Assembly (NCBI GenBank): GCA_964574985.1
Contig: CAZNPH010000012.1
Span: 49,880 to 113,879 of the forward strand
Length of the DNA stretch: 64,000 nt
Source of the DNA: CAZNPH01 sp964574985
Lineage (GTDB): Bacteria > Bacteroidota > Bacteroidia > Bacteroidales > SM23-62
Direction of reading: 5' to 3'
Shown: positions 1 to 9,400 of the stretch, in pieces
How the letters are laid out: each line of letters opens with the position of its first letter
Numbering within the stretch: the first letter of the stretch is position 1
The notes under the pieces: generated by a model
What the model was told of the DNA's origin: nothing
Databases searched by the model: none
The model's input: only the letters and a program-made list of their open reading frames with translations
Position numbers and translations under genes: made by a program

Positions 1-533
1 TTTCCATTCACGACAAAGCTCATGAAGGTCCCTTCGGGATTGTTCATGGAAAACAAACTGTCCAGGGCCGGATAATAGGTACATGTTTTCTGATCGGAAC
101 AAAAAAGGATCTCCCCTTTGTTGTGGTATGTTTTCCATACGTTGGTAAATCCCATTTCCGCGGAATCCAGCCTTGAAGACAGGGATACGTACCGCAGGTT
201 GCCGCGGGGATTTGGTGACAGGTAACCGAACTCGGCCACAGCCCCAACGTACACTGTACCCGAATCGTCCACGGCCAATGACCTGATAATGGAATTGTTG
301 GCCACAGGTATGTTCCTCCACCGGACACCGTCATATTCGAGAACCCCTTTGTCATTGTTCCCGAAATACATGACGCCGCGGTGGTCCTGAACAACCGCCC
401 AGTTCTGCTCGCTGCCCGTGGTTTCCACCGGTGTATAATTTCTGATAAAAGGAACGCCTGAAGAATACAGTTGTCCGGCAACCGGCAATACCACAAGGAA
501 AAATAAAATTGAAAGAAAAACGATCCGTTTCAT
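1..533 (-). CDS. Beta-propeller sensor/regulator, N-terminal part only (runs off the window start)
   Basis: Reading the minus strand from an ATG at 533 gives an open frame that continues past base 1, so only the first 177 or so residues are present. It starts with a signal peptide (MKRIVFLSILFFLVVLPVAG) and continues with short propeller-type repeats: WAVVQDHRGVMYFGNN, then GVLEYDGVRWRNI, then SIIRSLAVDDSGTVYVGA, then GEFGYLSP-like text. This is the pattern of the two-component-regulator propeller domain that forms the periplasmic sensor of Bacteroidetes hybrid histidine kinases and of triple-tyrosine/LuxR-type regulators. Which cytoplasmic output domain follows cannot be seen. The upstream region (534-640) contains a 20-bp-period tandem repeat. 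Family assignment is fairly sure; the output type is unknown. Confidence 0.7.
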   Translation of the reverse strand, partial: MKRIVFLSILFFLVVLPVAGQLYSSGVPFIRNYTPVETTGSEQNWAVVQDHRGVMYFGNNDKGVLEYDGVRWRNIPVANNSIIRSLAVDDSGTVYVGAVAEFGYLSPNPRGNLRYVSLSSRLDSAEMGFTNVWKTYHNKGEILFCSDQKTCTYYPALDSLFSMNNPEGTFMSFVVNG

Positions 534-562
534 CCGGCCAGAATTATCTCCTGAATAAAAAT

Positions 563-596
563 ACAATGAATCCCCCAAAAAAACAGTGAATCCTCC
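563..596. repeat. Two imperfect direct repeats, 20 bp period, upstream of the propeller gene
   Basis: Two 14-base units (acaatgaatccccc at 563-576 and acagtgaatcctcc at 583-596) match at 12 of 14 positions and lie exactly 20 bases apart. That is about two helical turns, 30-63 bases upstream of the start codon at 533. The spacing would suit a dimeric regulator binding one face of the DNA. No regulator is known for it, so this is only an observation. Confidence 0.35.
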
Positions 597-667
597 ATTT
601 ATATTATATACTTCGGCGATATGCCGGAGCTTCAGGGTGGATGAACCGGGAGCTCCTGGCAGGGGAG

Positions 668-3600
668 TCAGTCCTGATGTATGTATACTTTGCTGGTTAT
701 GATCTTTCCGGTCATTTTCAGCCGGACCAGGTACAATCCGGAAGGATCGGTCATATGTATGACATTGAGTGGCACTTTCTCCATTTTCCGGATGAATATC
801 TTTTTGCCCAGCAGGTTATAGAGCTCCATCTCAATAAGTTTTTCAGGTGCCTCCGTTTTGATGAATAACCGGTTACCGGATGAATAAATACGCACAAATT
901 CTTCATGCCCGTTTTGCCGTATTCCGGTCACATTGATGCTCAGACTATTGCTGGTCAGGTCAACGGCCCGGGTAAGGGCCGGAGACAGGACGGTAATGCT
1001 GAAGTCCGTGATCCCCTGGGAAAACGGTGTTCCGTCATATTCTATGATCAGCATGGCATGGGTGGAATCTGACCAGGTCACCGTATCGGTTTCCGTTCCG
1101 GCGGGAGCATTGTTGAGAACAAAATCATCCCTGGAAAGTATGGTGTCGGAGAATTGAACCTGAGTGAGTTCCACGATGATCCCGGCTCCGTCCAGATTGT
1201 CAGCGGTCAATCCCTCATGGGATATGCTTACTCCGGCCGGTTCGTCTACAGCGGCAATTGAGAGGCTGTCGCTGTTGACTTCCCCGTATCCGTTCAGTGC
1301 ATCCGGAAGGATCCGGAGATTGAAAAAGGGATAATCCGCATCGAAATCGGTATGATCGAATGCAAGGTGGAGGGTAGCGCTGTCGTTGCGGATATGCCTT
1401 ACGCTGTCCAGGGAAAGGCCGGGGGGCACATTGTTCAGAATGAAATGTGCCGGGTCAGTTTCGGAGCCGGAGAATGTCTCATGGAACAGGCCAAGCTGAA
1501 TGACGGCACCGTCCAGATTCTGTTCATCCAGGGCAATCCCGCCGGTATTGATTTCGGCATATTCCCGGAGTGCCCTGAAGACAACACCGGTCCCCGCGGA
1601 AATGTCCGCACCGGTATGGTCATTGATCTCGGCGGCTCCGACGGTCACACTGAAATCTTCCATATCCTCATCGTAATCGGCTGTCCTGTTGCCGTTCAGG
1701 GTAAGCAATACTTCTGTTTTGTCAGGACGGTCAATGCTGCCTACCGATACACCCTGGGGCATGGTACCGAAGGTCCAGTTGCCGGTTTGCAGTGTATCGG
1801 CAAATGTGCCTCCCTGAAGGCTTACGGTAATGACCTCTCCGTCTTCCATACCCTCGGTAATGTTCCCGTCATCTGTGATCTGGATGGATTCTTCATCGTC
1901 CGTGGCATCGATGGCAAGGGCATTGCTGGCAATGCTGTTGCCCCGGGACAGTTCCTGTCCGTCCACCAGGACATAGAAATTGGATATGTCCGTGTCGAAA
2001 TCCGTGCTGTCGAAAGCCAGGACAATGCCAGCACTGTCGATATCGATGTAATGGACGGAAGCTGCGGTAAGTCCGTCCGGTCCATTGACAAGCCCGAAAT
2101 TCTGCAGGTCCAGTGTCCCGTCGGCAAAGGTTTCATTCCTCAGTCCGAGCAAAATGGTATCCCCGTCAAGGTTCTCCTCGGTCAGTCCGGCATGATGTAA
2201 AAAAGCCTGTTCCGGTTCGATTGCAGCGGCAATTGAGAGGCTGTCGCTGTTGACTTCCCCGTATCCGTTCAGTGCATCNNNNNNNNNNNNNNNNNNNNNN
2301 NNNNNNNNNNNNNNNNNNNNNNNNNNNNNNNNNNNNNNNNNNNNNNNNNNNNNNNNNNNNNNNNNNNNNNNNNNNNNNAATACTTCTGTTTTGTCAGGAC
2401 GGTCAATGCTGCCTACCGATACACCCTGGGGCAGACCGGACAGGGTCCAGTTGGCCTGGTTCAATGTGGTTGCAAAAGTGCCCCCGGTGAGGGTTACCGT
2501 GATCTTTTCCCCGTCTTCGGCCCCCTCGGTGATGCCGTCATCGGCCATGGCTATGGATTCACTGTCATCGGAAGCCACAAAAGTGATTCCGCTCAACGCC
2601 GCAGCCGGTGTTCCGGAAAAGACCAGTTCAGCCGCTCCCACGGTCAGTTGTGCCGTGGTGATGTCGCTGTCATAATCCGTTGTGCGGTTTCCGCCCAGTT
2701 CTACAGTTGCATGGTAATCGTCGATCCGGGTAACGGAATGGATGCTTACCCCTTCCGGCATATTGGACAGGGTCCAGTTGTCGGTATTCAGGACAGGGAT
2801 GAACTCGTCATTGTCCAGGGAAACATTGATCATCTCACCGTCTTCAGAACCTTCACTGATCTGCCCGTCATCCGACATGGTCAGGCTGACCGGGAAAATT
2901 CCGTTTTCCCCGGCGGTAAAATCCGAAAACAAACTGACCGTTGCGGTGATCAGGTTACCGGCCGGAGTGACCGCACCGAGCCTGAGCCAGTCCGTTTCAC
3001 GATACTGGCAGCCGACCAGGTGGTTTTCGTCCCCCACGATGTCAGTATCCTTGTACAGGAGGGAAAGCTCACATGAAAATGCATCGATGTTGTTGCTGGC
3101 AACGGTCCAGTAACGGTTGATGTAATCGGTGGAGGCAGGATTTTCGGGATGCTTTGAAGGATGAACGGCCATGGTGGCCCAGGCCCCGCTGCCAAAGTTA
3201 CCCGACGTAAAATTCAGGGTGGCGGGGGAATAGGCATTCCCCCCGGAGGCAGTACCCACCGGATAGGTAAAGCTTTCCGTGCCGGAAAAGTATTTTTTGA
3301 GCGTGCCGCCTCCGGAAGCATCGATCATGGTATGTTTATCGGGTGTTCCTGTAATGTCTGCCGTGTCTCCCAGTTCCATGTTGCCGGGATCAAGAAATAC
3401 GATTCCTGTATCCAGATGAAGGTCTCCGCTTATAAAAACATCACTTTCCAGTGTCAGTCCGTTCGCATTTTCAACGGTCAGATTTCCAAACCGGGTGGAT
3501 GCGGTGCCACCGATGGTTTGTTGAGCAGTTCCGCAGAATGTCACCAGTCCGCCTGTTGAGAGTCCGTCAATCACTTCTCCTGAATCTGCCTGGTTGCTCC

Positions 3601-3859
3601 AGTTACCCTCCAGTTGAATATGGCCTTCCAGATCGACCAGTCCGTGATGGCTGCCGGAAGAACGGTTCAGAAAGCTCCCGCCGGACCCGCCGCCGATCAT
3701 TAAAACGGCGCCTTCGGAAATCCTGATCCGCACACCGTTGTTGATCATCCCTTTCTGTGCGGATACAGCTCCGGCAAATAACAGGCAAAGCAATATGGCG
3801 GATGTTTTCCGCCAGATTCCGGCCGTTTGGGATTTTATGTTGGGGAGGCTTCTGGTCAT
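668..3859 (-). CDS. Large repeat-rich T9SS-secreted surface protein (interrupted by a scaffold gap)
   Basis: The 1063-codon frame opens with MTRSLPNIKSQTAGIWRK and a signal peptide ending near AVSAQ. A beta-helix-like N-terminal region (about residues 30-330) follows. Two repeat types then alternate. Type A carries ITEGxEDGExITVxLxGGTFA, NWT, PQGVSVGSIDRPDKTEV and GNRTADYD. Type B carries NLDG, LNNxPxGL, TDFD and DALNGYGEVNSDSLS. The last 90 or so residues form a T9SS type A sorting domain (LIEMELYNLLGKKIF, then GLYLVRLKMTGK), so the protein should cross the outer membrane and be surface-anchored or released. The start ATG overlaps the stop of the upstream gene by 4 bases, implying translational coupling. 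Residues about 495-528 are unknown because of 100 Ns. Function is unknown beyond a probable adhesive or structural surface role. Confidence 0.85.
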   Translation of the reverse strand: MTRSLPNIKSQTAGIWRKTSAILLCLLFAGAVSAQKGMINNGVRIRISEGAVLMIGGGSGGSFLNRSSGSHHGLVDLEGHIQLEGNWSNQADSGEVIDGLSTGGLVTFCGTAQQTIGGTASTRFGNLTVENANGLTLESDVFISGDLHLDTGIVFLDPGNMELGDTADITGTPDKHTMIDASGGGTLKKYFSGTESFTYPVGTASGGNAYSPATLNFTSGNFGSGAWATMAVHPSKHPENPASTDYINRYWTVASNNIDAFSCELSLLYKDTDIVGDENHLVGCQYRETDWLRLGAVTPAGNLITATVSLFSDFTAGENGIFPVSLTMSDDGQISEGSEDGEMINVSLDNDEFIPVLNTDNWTLSNMPEGVSIHSVTRIDDYHATVELGGNRTTDYDSDITTAQLTVGAAELVFSGTPAAALSGITFVASDDSESIAMADDGITEGAEDGEKITVTLTGGTFATTLNQANWTLSGLPQGVSVGSIDRPDKTEVXXXXXXXXXXXXXXXXXXXXXXXXXXXXXXXXXXDALNGYGEVNSDSLSIAAAIEPEQAFLHHAGLTEENLDGDTILLGLRNETFADGTLDLQNFGLVNGPDGLTAASVHYIDIDSAGIVLAFDSTDFDTDISNFYVLVDGQELSRGNSIASNALAIDATDDEESIQITDDGNITEGMEDGEVITVSLQGGTFADTLQTGNWTFGTMPQGVSVGSIDRPDKTEVLLTLNGNRTADYDEDMEDFSVTVGAAEINDHTGADISAGTGVVFRALREYAEINTGGIALDEQNLDGAVIQLGLFHETFSGSETDPAHFILNNVPPGLSLDSVRHIRNDSATLHLAFDHTDFDADYPFFNLRILPDALNGYGEVNSDSLSIAAVDEPAGVSISHEGLTADNLDGAGIIVELTQVQFSDTILSRDDFVLNNAPAGTETDTVTWSDSTHAMLIIEYDGTPFSQGITDFSITVLSPALTRAVDLTSNSLSINVTGIRQNGHEEFVRIYSSGNRLFIKTEAPEKLIEMELYNLLGKKIFIRKMEKVPLNVIHMTDPSGLYLVRLKMTGKIITSKVYIHQD
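1249..1303. repeat. 55-bp exact repeat, copy 1 of the left gap flank
   Basis: Identical to 2224-2278, the left edge of the N gap. It encodes the repeat-type-B end DALNGYGEVNSDSLSIAA. The next base outside each copy differs. Confidence 0.9.
1707..1761. repeat. 55-bp exact repeat, copy 1 of the right gap flank
   Basis: Identical to 2379-2433, the right edge of the N gap. It encodes PQGVSVGSIDRPDKTEV of repeat type A. The following base differs (t at 1762, g at 2434). Confidence 0.9.
2279..2378. other. Assembly gap of 100 N between repeat copies
   Basis: Exactly 100 Ns, the usual placeholder for a gap of unknown size. The 55 bases on its left (2224-2278) are identical to 1249-1303. The 55 bases on its right (2379-2433) are identical to 1707-1761. 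In both cases the match stops exactly at 55 bases. The intact stretch between the two matching sites elsewhere in the gene (1304-1706) is 403 bases. 403 and 100 leave the same remainder modulo 3, which is why the reading frame survives the placeholder. Confidence 0.97.
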
Positions 3860-6327
3860 TGTGCTTTGTTGAGCTGCTCCAGGGTTGCTTTGATCTCTTC
3901 AAGCTCCCGTTCGATCTCCTCCATCCGGTCCAGCTTTTTTTCCAGTTTATTGATCATTTCCGTTTGTTTCCGTGAAAGGGAAGCCCAGATGTTCAGTCCG
4001 ACACTGGTGCGGATCTTTTTGATCCCGGGACCGGGGGATGATTCCCAGGCAATGCCCACTACCTGTCCGAACTGTTCCGGCTTGATCCGGGCCGGCCGGA
4101 CGGCTGTTCCCGTCCCGTCATGGCGTCCCGAAGCGAGAATATAATCGCCTGCATGTACCTTTCCTCTGACTTTTACAGGCACGATGCCCACAAATCCCAC
4201 TTTTTCATACAGATGTTTATGTTCTTTTCCCGGATCGTTGCCCAGGACGATGGGTGTCGAGGAAACGGCCATCAATAATTCAGCCCCGCTTGTATTTTTG
4301 GTGATCCTGCCTCCGTGCACTCCCACAATATCGCCCGCTTCAAAAGATTCACCCATGTCGAGGCAAGGCAGGTATTCTGCATAGTCGGCACTGCCAGAAT
4401 TCAAAGTAATACCCCCGCTATTATCTCCCTGTATGGATCCAACGGCAGCATCATTGCCTTCAAAAAAAGTGATGAAATTGCTGTAAATGGTCGGATCCCC
4501 GTCGGCATATCCGATCTTCAGGGCCAGTACGGCAGATCTGGCATTTGAACTATAACTATTTTCGATCAGGGCAATGTGTTTGTCAATAGTTGGTGTGGTG
4601 CTGGCAAGGATTGAACTTTCTACATGAAGTAGATTATCCGGACTGCCGGTGCCAATCCCTACATTGTTGGCATTGAATACCAGAAGATCATTGTCAAATT
4701 CCCCGTAGATCAGGGGTGAATCTGAATTGGTATTCTCAATATACAGCTTGTTGCTCCCCGTTGCATTTTCTCCGGCTTCCGATCCGAGGAATACATTGTT
4801 GCTTCCGTTGTTGCTGAGTCCGGCCTGGAATCCGAGCAGGGTATTGTAGTCCCCGACATTGTTCAGTCCGGTCATGTATCCCATCATGACATTGCTGGTT
4901 CCGTTGTTGTTCAGACCTGCCTGATTCCCGATGATGATGTTCGCGCCTCCCTGGCTGTCCCGTCCGGCATTGTCCCCGATAATCACGTTCCCGTTGTCTT
5001 CATTGAATTTTCCTGCCTCGTTCCCCAGCATTACGTTGGCATCCCCGCCGTAATTGTGATATTCGGGATAGCTGTAATAGCCGATGATCACATTGCTGAT
5101 GGCTGTATTTTTCCATTTGCCCGCGTGGTTGCCGATAAATACATTGTAATCGCCGGTTGTATTGTAATAGCCACTCTGGTATCCCATAAAAAGGTTTCTG
5201 CTGCCAGAAGTGTTGCTGTATCCGCTCTGGTAACCGAAAAATGAATTGTATTTTCCGTCCCCGGGAGACGGTTCATCCGGGGTGGTGTAGGTGCCGCTCT
5301 GCTGGCCGATGAAATAATTGTCACGATTGATGTGGAACATGTTGTTTTCACCCCCTTTGTAAGCTCCGAATCCGCCCACGGCGAATCCGCCTTTGATCCC
5401 TTTGGAACCCGGTTCGTTGTCCACATAGACGCGCACGCTGTCGGGGGTGATCCAGAGATAGTCGTTGGTCAGCCCCTTTAAGCTGGTATTGAATCCGCCC
5501 ACGGCAAATCCGCCCTTGACGCCTTTGGAAGCGCCTGCTTCTTCATCCACGAACACCCGGACCCCCTGCGGATAGACTGCAAATACCGTCTGGCCGTCAT
5601 TGCGCTTGACCTCGAAAAGGGGTTCATCGTTGACATCGCTGCCGCTTTTATTGCCTTTGACTTCCAGGCGGCTTTCCGGATTGTCGGTACCGATGCCTAC
5701 GTTGTCGCTCAGATTCACGGGAAACAGCAATCCGGACGTTCCGTTCCGGTCCCAGGGGCTGCCTGAGGGAAGCAGGGCATCCACTTCGCTTTCCGTATAG
5801 TAGCGGTTGTCCAGGTTGTAGGAGCCGATGCCTGTGACATGGCCCAGGGAACCGATGGAAAGATCCTGGATCACTGTCCCGTTGCTGTAGTCCACACTGG
5901 ACTGGCTGGAAAGGTCCTCATGGGAAAAGGTCACATCGGATAAACCATTGAACGTACCTCCGCTCAGTCCGCTCCCGGCCGTGAGTTCGCCTAACCGGTT
6001 AAATTTGACCCAGTCGCTGCCTGACCAGTAATAATAGCCCGGATCGGGGTAACTCCCCGATGTCGAGCTGTTCCAGATCAGGAGTCCTTCCGGCTTGGTC
6101 CCTGAAATGGGATCGTCAGCCGAGACCAGTGCCACCCGGGGTACCAGCAGGCCTTTGCTCAGGGAATATACGTCCAGTATGGCCGTGGCGTCTGCATTGT
6201 GTTCTTCATCGTCGGTGATGGCAACATTCTGGGCGGAGGTGGGCGGACTGCAGATCAATACTGCGGCCAAAACAATACAAGCGGAAAGATGCTTTTTCAA
6301 CGGGAGAAACAGAACATTTCTTCTCAT
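3856..6327 (-). CDS. Fibre-like surface protein with head repeats and Peptidase_G2-type C-terminus
   Basis: I place the start at the ATG at 6327 (MRRNVLFLPLKK), because it leads directly into a signal peptide ending at PPTSAQ; the frame is open to 6414. The product has about 823 residues. The middle is built from short repeats of the type NVMLGNEAGKFN / NVIIGDNAGRDSQGG / NIIIGNQAGLNNNG, a beta-roll pattern seen in trimeric adhesin heads and tail fibres. The C-terminal 150 residues (SADYAEYLPCLDMGES, GDIVGVHGGRITKN, VGFVGIVPVKVRGKVHAGD) resemble the Peptidase_G2 / intramolecular-chaperone autocleavage domain. The end is a coiled coil (INKLEKKLDRMEEIERELEE). Its stop overlaps the ATG of the next gene. 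Likely a trimeric envelope or secreted fibre; the partner protein is probably the coupled T9SS protein. Confidence 0.75.
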   Translation of the reverse strand: MRRNVLFLPLKKHLSACIVLAAVLICSPPTSAQNVAITDDEEHNADATAILDVYSLSKGLLVPRVALVSADDPISGTKPEGLLIWNSSTSGSYPDPGYYYWSGSDWVKFNRLGELTAGSGLSGGTFNGLSDVTFSHEDLSSQSSVDYSNGTVIQDLSIGSLGHVTGIGSYNLDNRYYTESEVDALLPSGSPWDRNGTSGLLFPVNLSDNVGIGTDNPESRLEVKGNKSGSDVNDEPLFEVKRNDGQTVFAVYPQGVRVFVDEEAGASKGVKGGFAVGGFNTSLKGLTNDYLWITPDSVRVYVDNEPGSKGIKGGFAVGGFGAYKGGENNMFHINRDNYFIGQQSGTYTTPDEPSPGDGKYNSFFGYQSGYSNTSGSRNLFMGYQSGYYNTTGDYNVFIGNHAGKWKNTAISNVIIGYYSYPEYHNYGGDANVMLGNEAGKFNEDNGNVIIGDNAGRDSQGGANIIIGNQAGLNNNGTSNVMMGYMTGLNNVGDYNTLLGFQAGLSNNGSNNVFLGSEAGENATGSNKLYIENTNSDSPLIYGEFDNDLLVFNANNVGIGTGSPDNLLHVESSILASTTPTIDKHIALIENSYSSNARSAVLALKIGYADGDPTIYSNFITFFEGNDAAVGSIQGDNSGGITLNSGSADYAEYLPCLDMGESFEAGDIVGVHGGRITKNTSGAELLMAVSSTPIVLGNDPGKEHKHLYEKVGFVGIVPVKVRGKVHAGDYILASGRHDGTGTAVRPARIKPEQFGQVVGIAWESSPGPGIKKIRTSVGLNIWASLSRKQTEMINKLEKKLDRMEEIERELEEIKATLEQLNKAQ

Positions 6328-6491
6328 GGTTGATCGGATTAGGTCGTTTTTTCTTAAATGCATATTACGAAATCTCTGAAATCTGGTTGTGAATTTCAAA
6401 TGATTTTTGACCAATCCGAAAAAAGAAACAGGGAAGCCGGAAGGACTGCAGGTATTTTTCTTAATTTGTAAAAAGATTCGAATTCAAAAAA

Positions 6492-9400
6492 TTGACCGGA
6501 TTGCCCGTGTTGAAAAAGTTTAAATTCCTGTTGCCCCTGGTCTTGCTGGTTGCGGGAAGCTGCCTGTACGGCCAGACGCATTTCGTACGTCTCACTTCCG
6601 GTGAGAATACCCTGAGCATACATAATGAAGATCAGGGGCAGATAAAGGTATGCCATACGCTTGCAGGTTTCGGACTGGAAAAGATTGAAACCCCGGAGGG
6701 GCCCTTTTTCAGGATTCGTATCAAAGGAGCAGTGAAGCATGGCCATCCGGGAAAACCGGAATTGCCTGTGATCAACAGGTTGATACAGATCCCGGGGCAG
6801 GCGGAAACGGCCGTGAAAGTGAGTGTCTCAGGGGAAGAGGTCATTTCGCTCGATGCATATGAAAAAGGTTGCCGGATCTATCCGGAACAGCCTTCCAGAC
6901 CCAAGCGCCCCGGGCCGGATACCCTGGATTTTTTCTATGACCCCGGATCTTACAGAACAAATCTCTTTGATCCGGATGGGAGGGCGGTTCTCAAAAAGCT
7001 CGGTTCCATGCGGGGGGTGAAGCTGGCTCTTCTGGGCCTTTCGCCTTTCCGGTATGATCCGGCAGGAAATGTTCTGACAGTCTTTACCCGCATCGAGGTT
7101 TTGCTGGAATCCCGGATCGGTGAGCCATCCGGCGAGGGAAACAAGAGAAAGAAACACCATTCCCCGGTTTTTGACCGGTTGTTTGCCGATGTATTGAATT
7201 ATAAGCCGTTTGGTGCAGGAGAATATGAAAATAAAAGGCCATTGGGCTTTGTCATCCTTGCCGACACGGTGTTCCGGGATGCCCTGCAACCATTCGTTCA
7301 ATGGAAGACCCGGAAAGGCTACAGGGTTACACAGTTGTACAAAGGTGTTGACAGTGCCGGGACTTCAGCAAAAGAGCTGAGGGAAACCCTTTCCGGTCTT
7401 TACCATGGGAAGGAGGGAGAAAATCCGGGATTCACCTATTTGCTGATCGCCGGGGATGTGGAACATATCCCTGCTTCCCCTTCCTCCGGCCAGATCACGG
7501 ATCTGTATTATGCCGAATATGACGGGGAAGGGGACTACCTGCCGGAAGTATACTGTGGGCGGTTCTCCGCTGCGGATACGTCGGACCTGAAGGTTCAGAT
7601 CAGGAAAACCCTGGAATATGAACAATACCGGTTCGCTGATCCGGATTTCCTGAACAGGGCCGTCATGATCGCGGGGATAGATCCGGTATATGCCCCCACA
7701 TACGGGAACGGTCAGATCAATTACGGGAACCGGTACTATTTCAACGGCCGGCACGGAATAACCCCGGCAACCTATCTTCATCCGGAGTCGGGCGGGATGG
7801 CAGGGGAGATCGTCCGGATGATCAGCCGGGGTGCCGGATTTGTAAATTATACCGGCCACGGTTATCCCGACCGCTGGGGTAATCCCAGGATTGACAAGGC
7901 CGCTGTGGACACCATGCAGAATGCAGGCAAATACCCCCTGGTTATCGGGAACGGATGTTCTTCTGCACTTTATTCAAGGCCTGAATGTTTCGGGGAAGCC
8001 ATGGTGAGGGCACCGGAAAAAGGGGCATTGGGTTATATCGGGTGCACCAATGATTCATACTGGGATGAGGATTATTTCTGGTCCGTAGGCGTGGGACCGG
8101 TATCTGCGGATCCCTCTTTTCAGGAGACCGGCAAGGGAGCCTACGACCGCCTTTTTCATGATCATGGGGAACCTCCTGAGGAGTGGTATATTGCACAGGG
8201 CCAGGTTGTTCATGCCGGAAATCTGGCGGTTACCACAGGAAATCCGCGAAGAGCCCGCTACTACTGGGAAATATACAATCTTCTGGGAGACCCCTCTTTG
8301 ATGCCTTATTTTTCTGCGCCTCCCGCTATGAAGGTTTATCACCCCGGCATGGTACGTCAAAGTGCAGATTCTGTTGTTCTATACGCGGAACCCTGCAGTT
8401 ATGGCGCCATATCCTTTGATGACCGTCTGTTTGCTGCAGGATTTGCAGATCAGGGAGGCAGGATCGTCCTTTATCCGGACACGTTTCCCGGCACCGGCCG
8501 GGCCGGTCTGGTGGTCACGGGACAAAACCTGCAGCCATATTTCGACACTTTGGGAATTTCCGGGGATTCTGTTCCCTGCATATCTTTTGCCGGATATTCG
8601 TTCCGGGATTCCGGTGAATACATGAACGGATCGGCTGATCCCGGTGAGAAAGCCTATATCGATCTGCATCTGGTCAATGAAGGACCCGGCAGTTTGGATT
8701 CTGTGCAAATCGTGTTGTCATCACCGGATCCTTTTGTTGAAATCAGGGACAGCATGGCCTTTCCGGACAGTCTGGCCGGAGGGCAACATTTCCAAACCGG
8801 TACCGCGTTCTGCCTGAAGGTAAAGGACAGCATACCCGACGGGCACACAAGCATACTGAAACTGGATATTGCATCAAATGGCGGGGATAAACAGACTTTG
8901 TTCTTTGATCTTGTTTTGCATGCTCCGGTGCCGGGATTTGACGGGATAACATTTTTCGACCGGCGGTATGGGAACGGGAACGGAAAACCAGATCCCGGTG
9001 AAACTCTGGAGCTGTGGGTGCTGGTTAAAAATTCGGGAAGCAGCATGGCCCGGCAAATTTGTGGATCGCTTAAGGCCAAACACGGACCTGTTGAGGTGGA
9101 GTCTGCCAGGGATACCCTAAAGGACCTGGATCAGGGAGAAAGGAAATATCTGAAGTTCGGCCTGTCTGTTGACAGTATGGCGGAAACCGGCAGTATGATG
9201 GGCATGCTGGTGGAGTTAAGCACCGGCCGGCTGGTGATTAGAGATAGTATAGAAAGCCGGACGGGATGGATCACGGAAGATTTTGAAACGGGCTCCTTCC
9301 GTTTGTATCCCTGGGAAAACGATACGGCTGCCCCATGGATAATTTCGGGCCTGTTTACGGCCGGCGGGTTGTTCAGTGCAGGATCGGGGAATATCAATGA

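Noticed and set aside
1352..2200. 282-codon open frame on the plus strand inside the T9SS repeat gene
   Set aside because: It mirrors the antisense of the repeats, has no domain character, and the minus-strand frame carries a signal peptide and sorting domain.
4740..5260. Regularly spaced similar sequences as a CRISPR array
   Set aside because: They are in-frame coding repeats of the fibre protein with varying spacing and no identical direct repeats.
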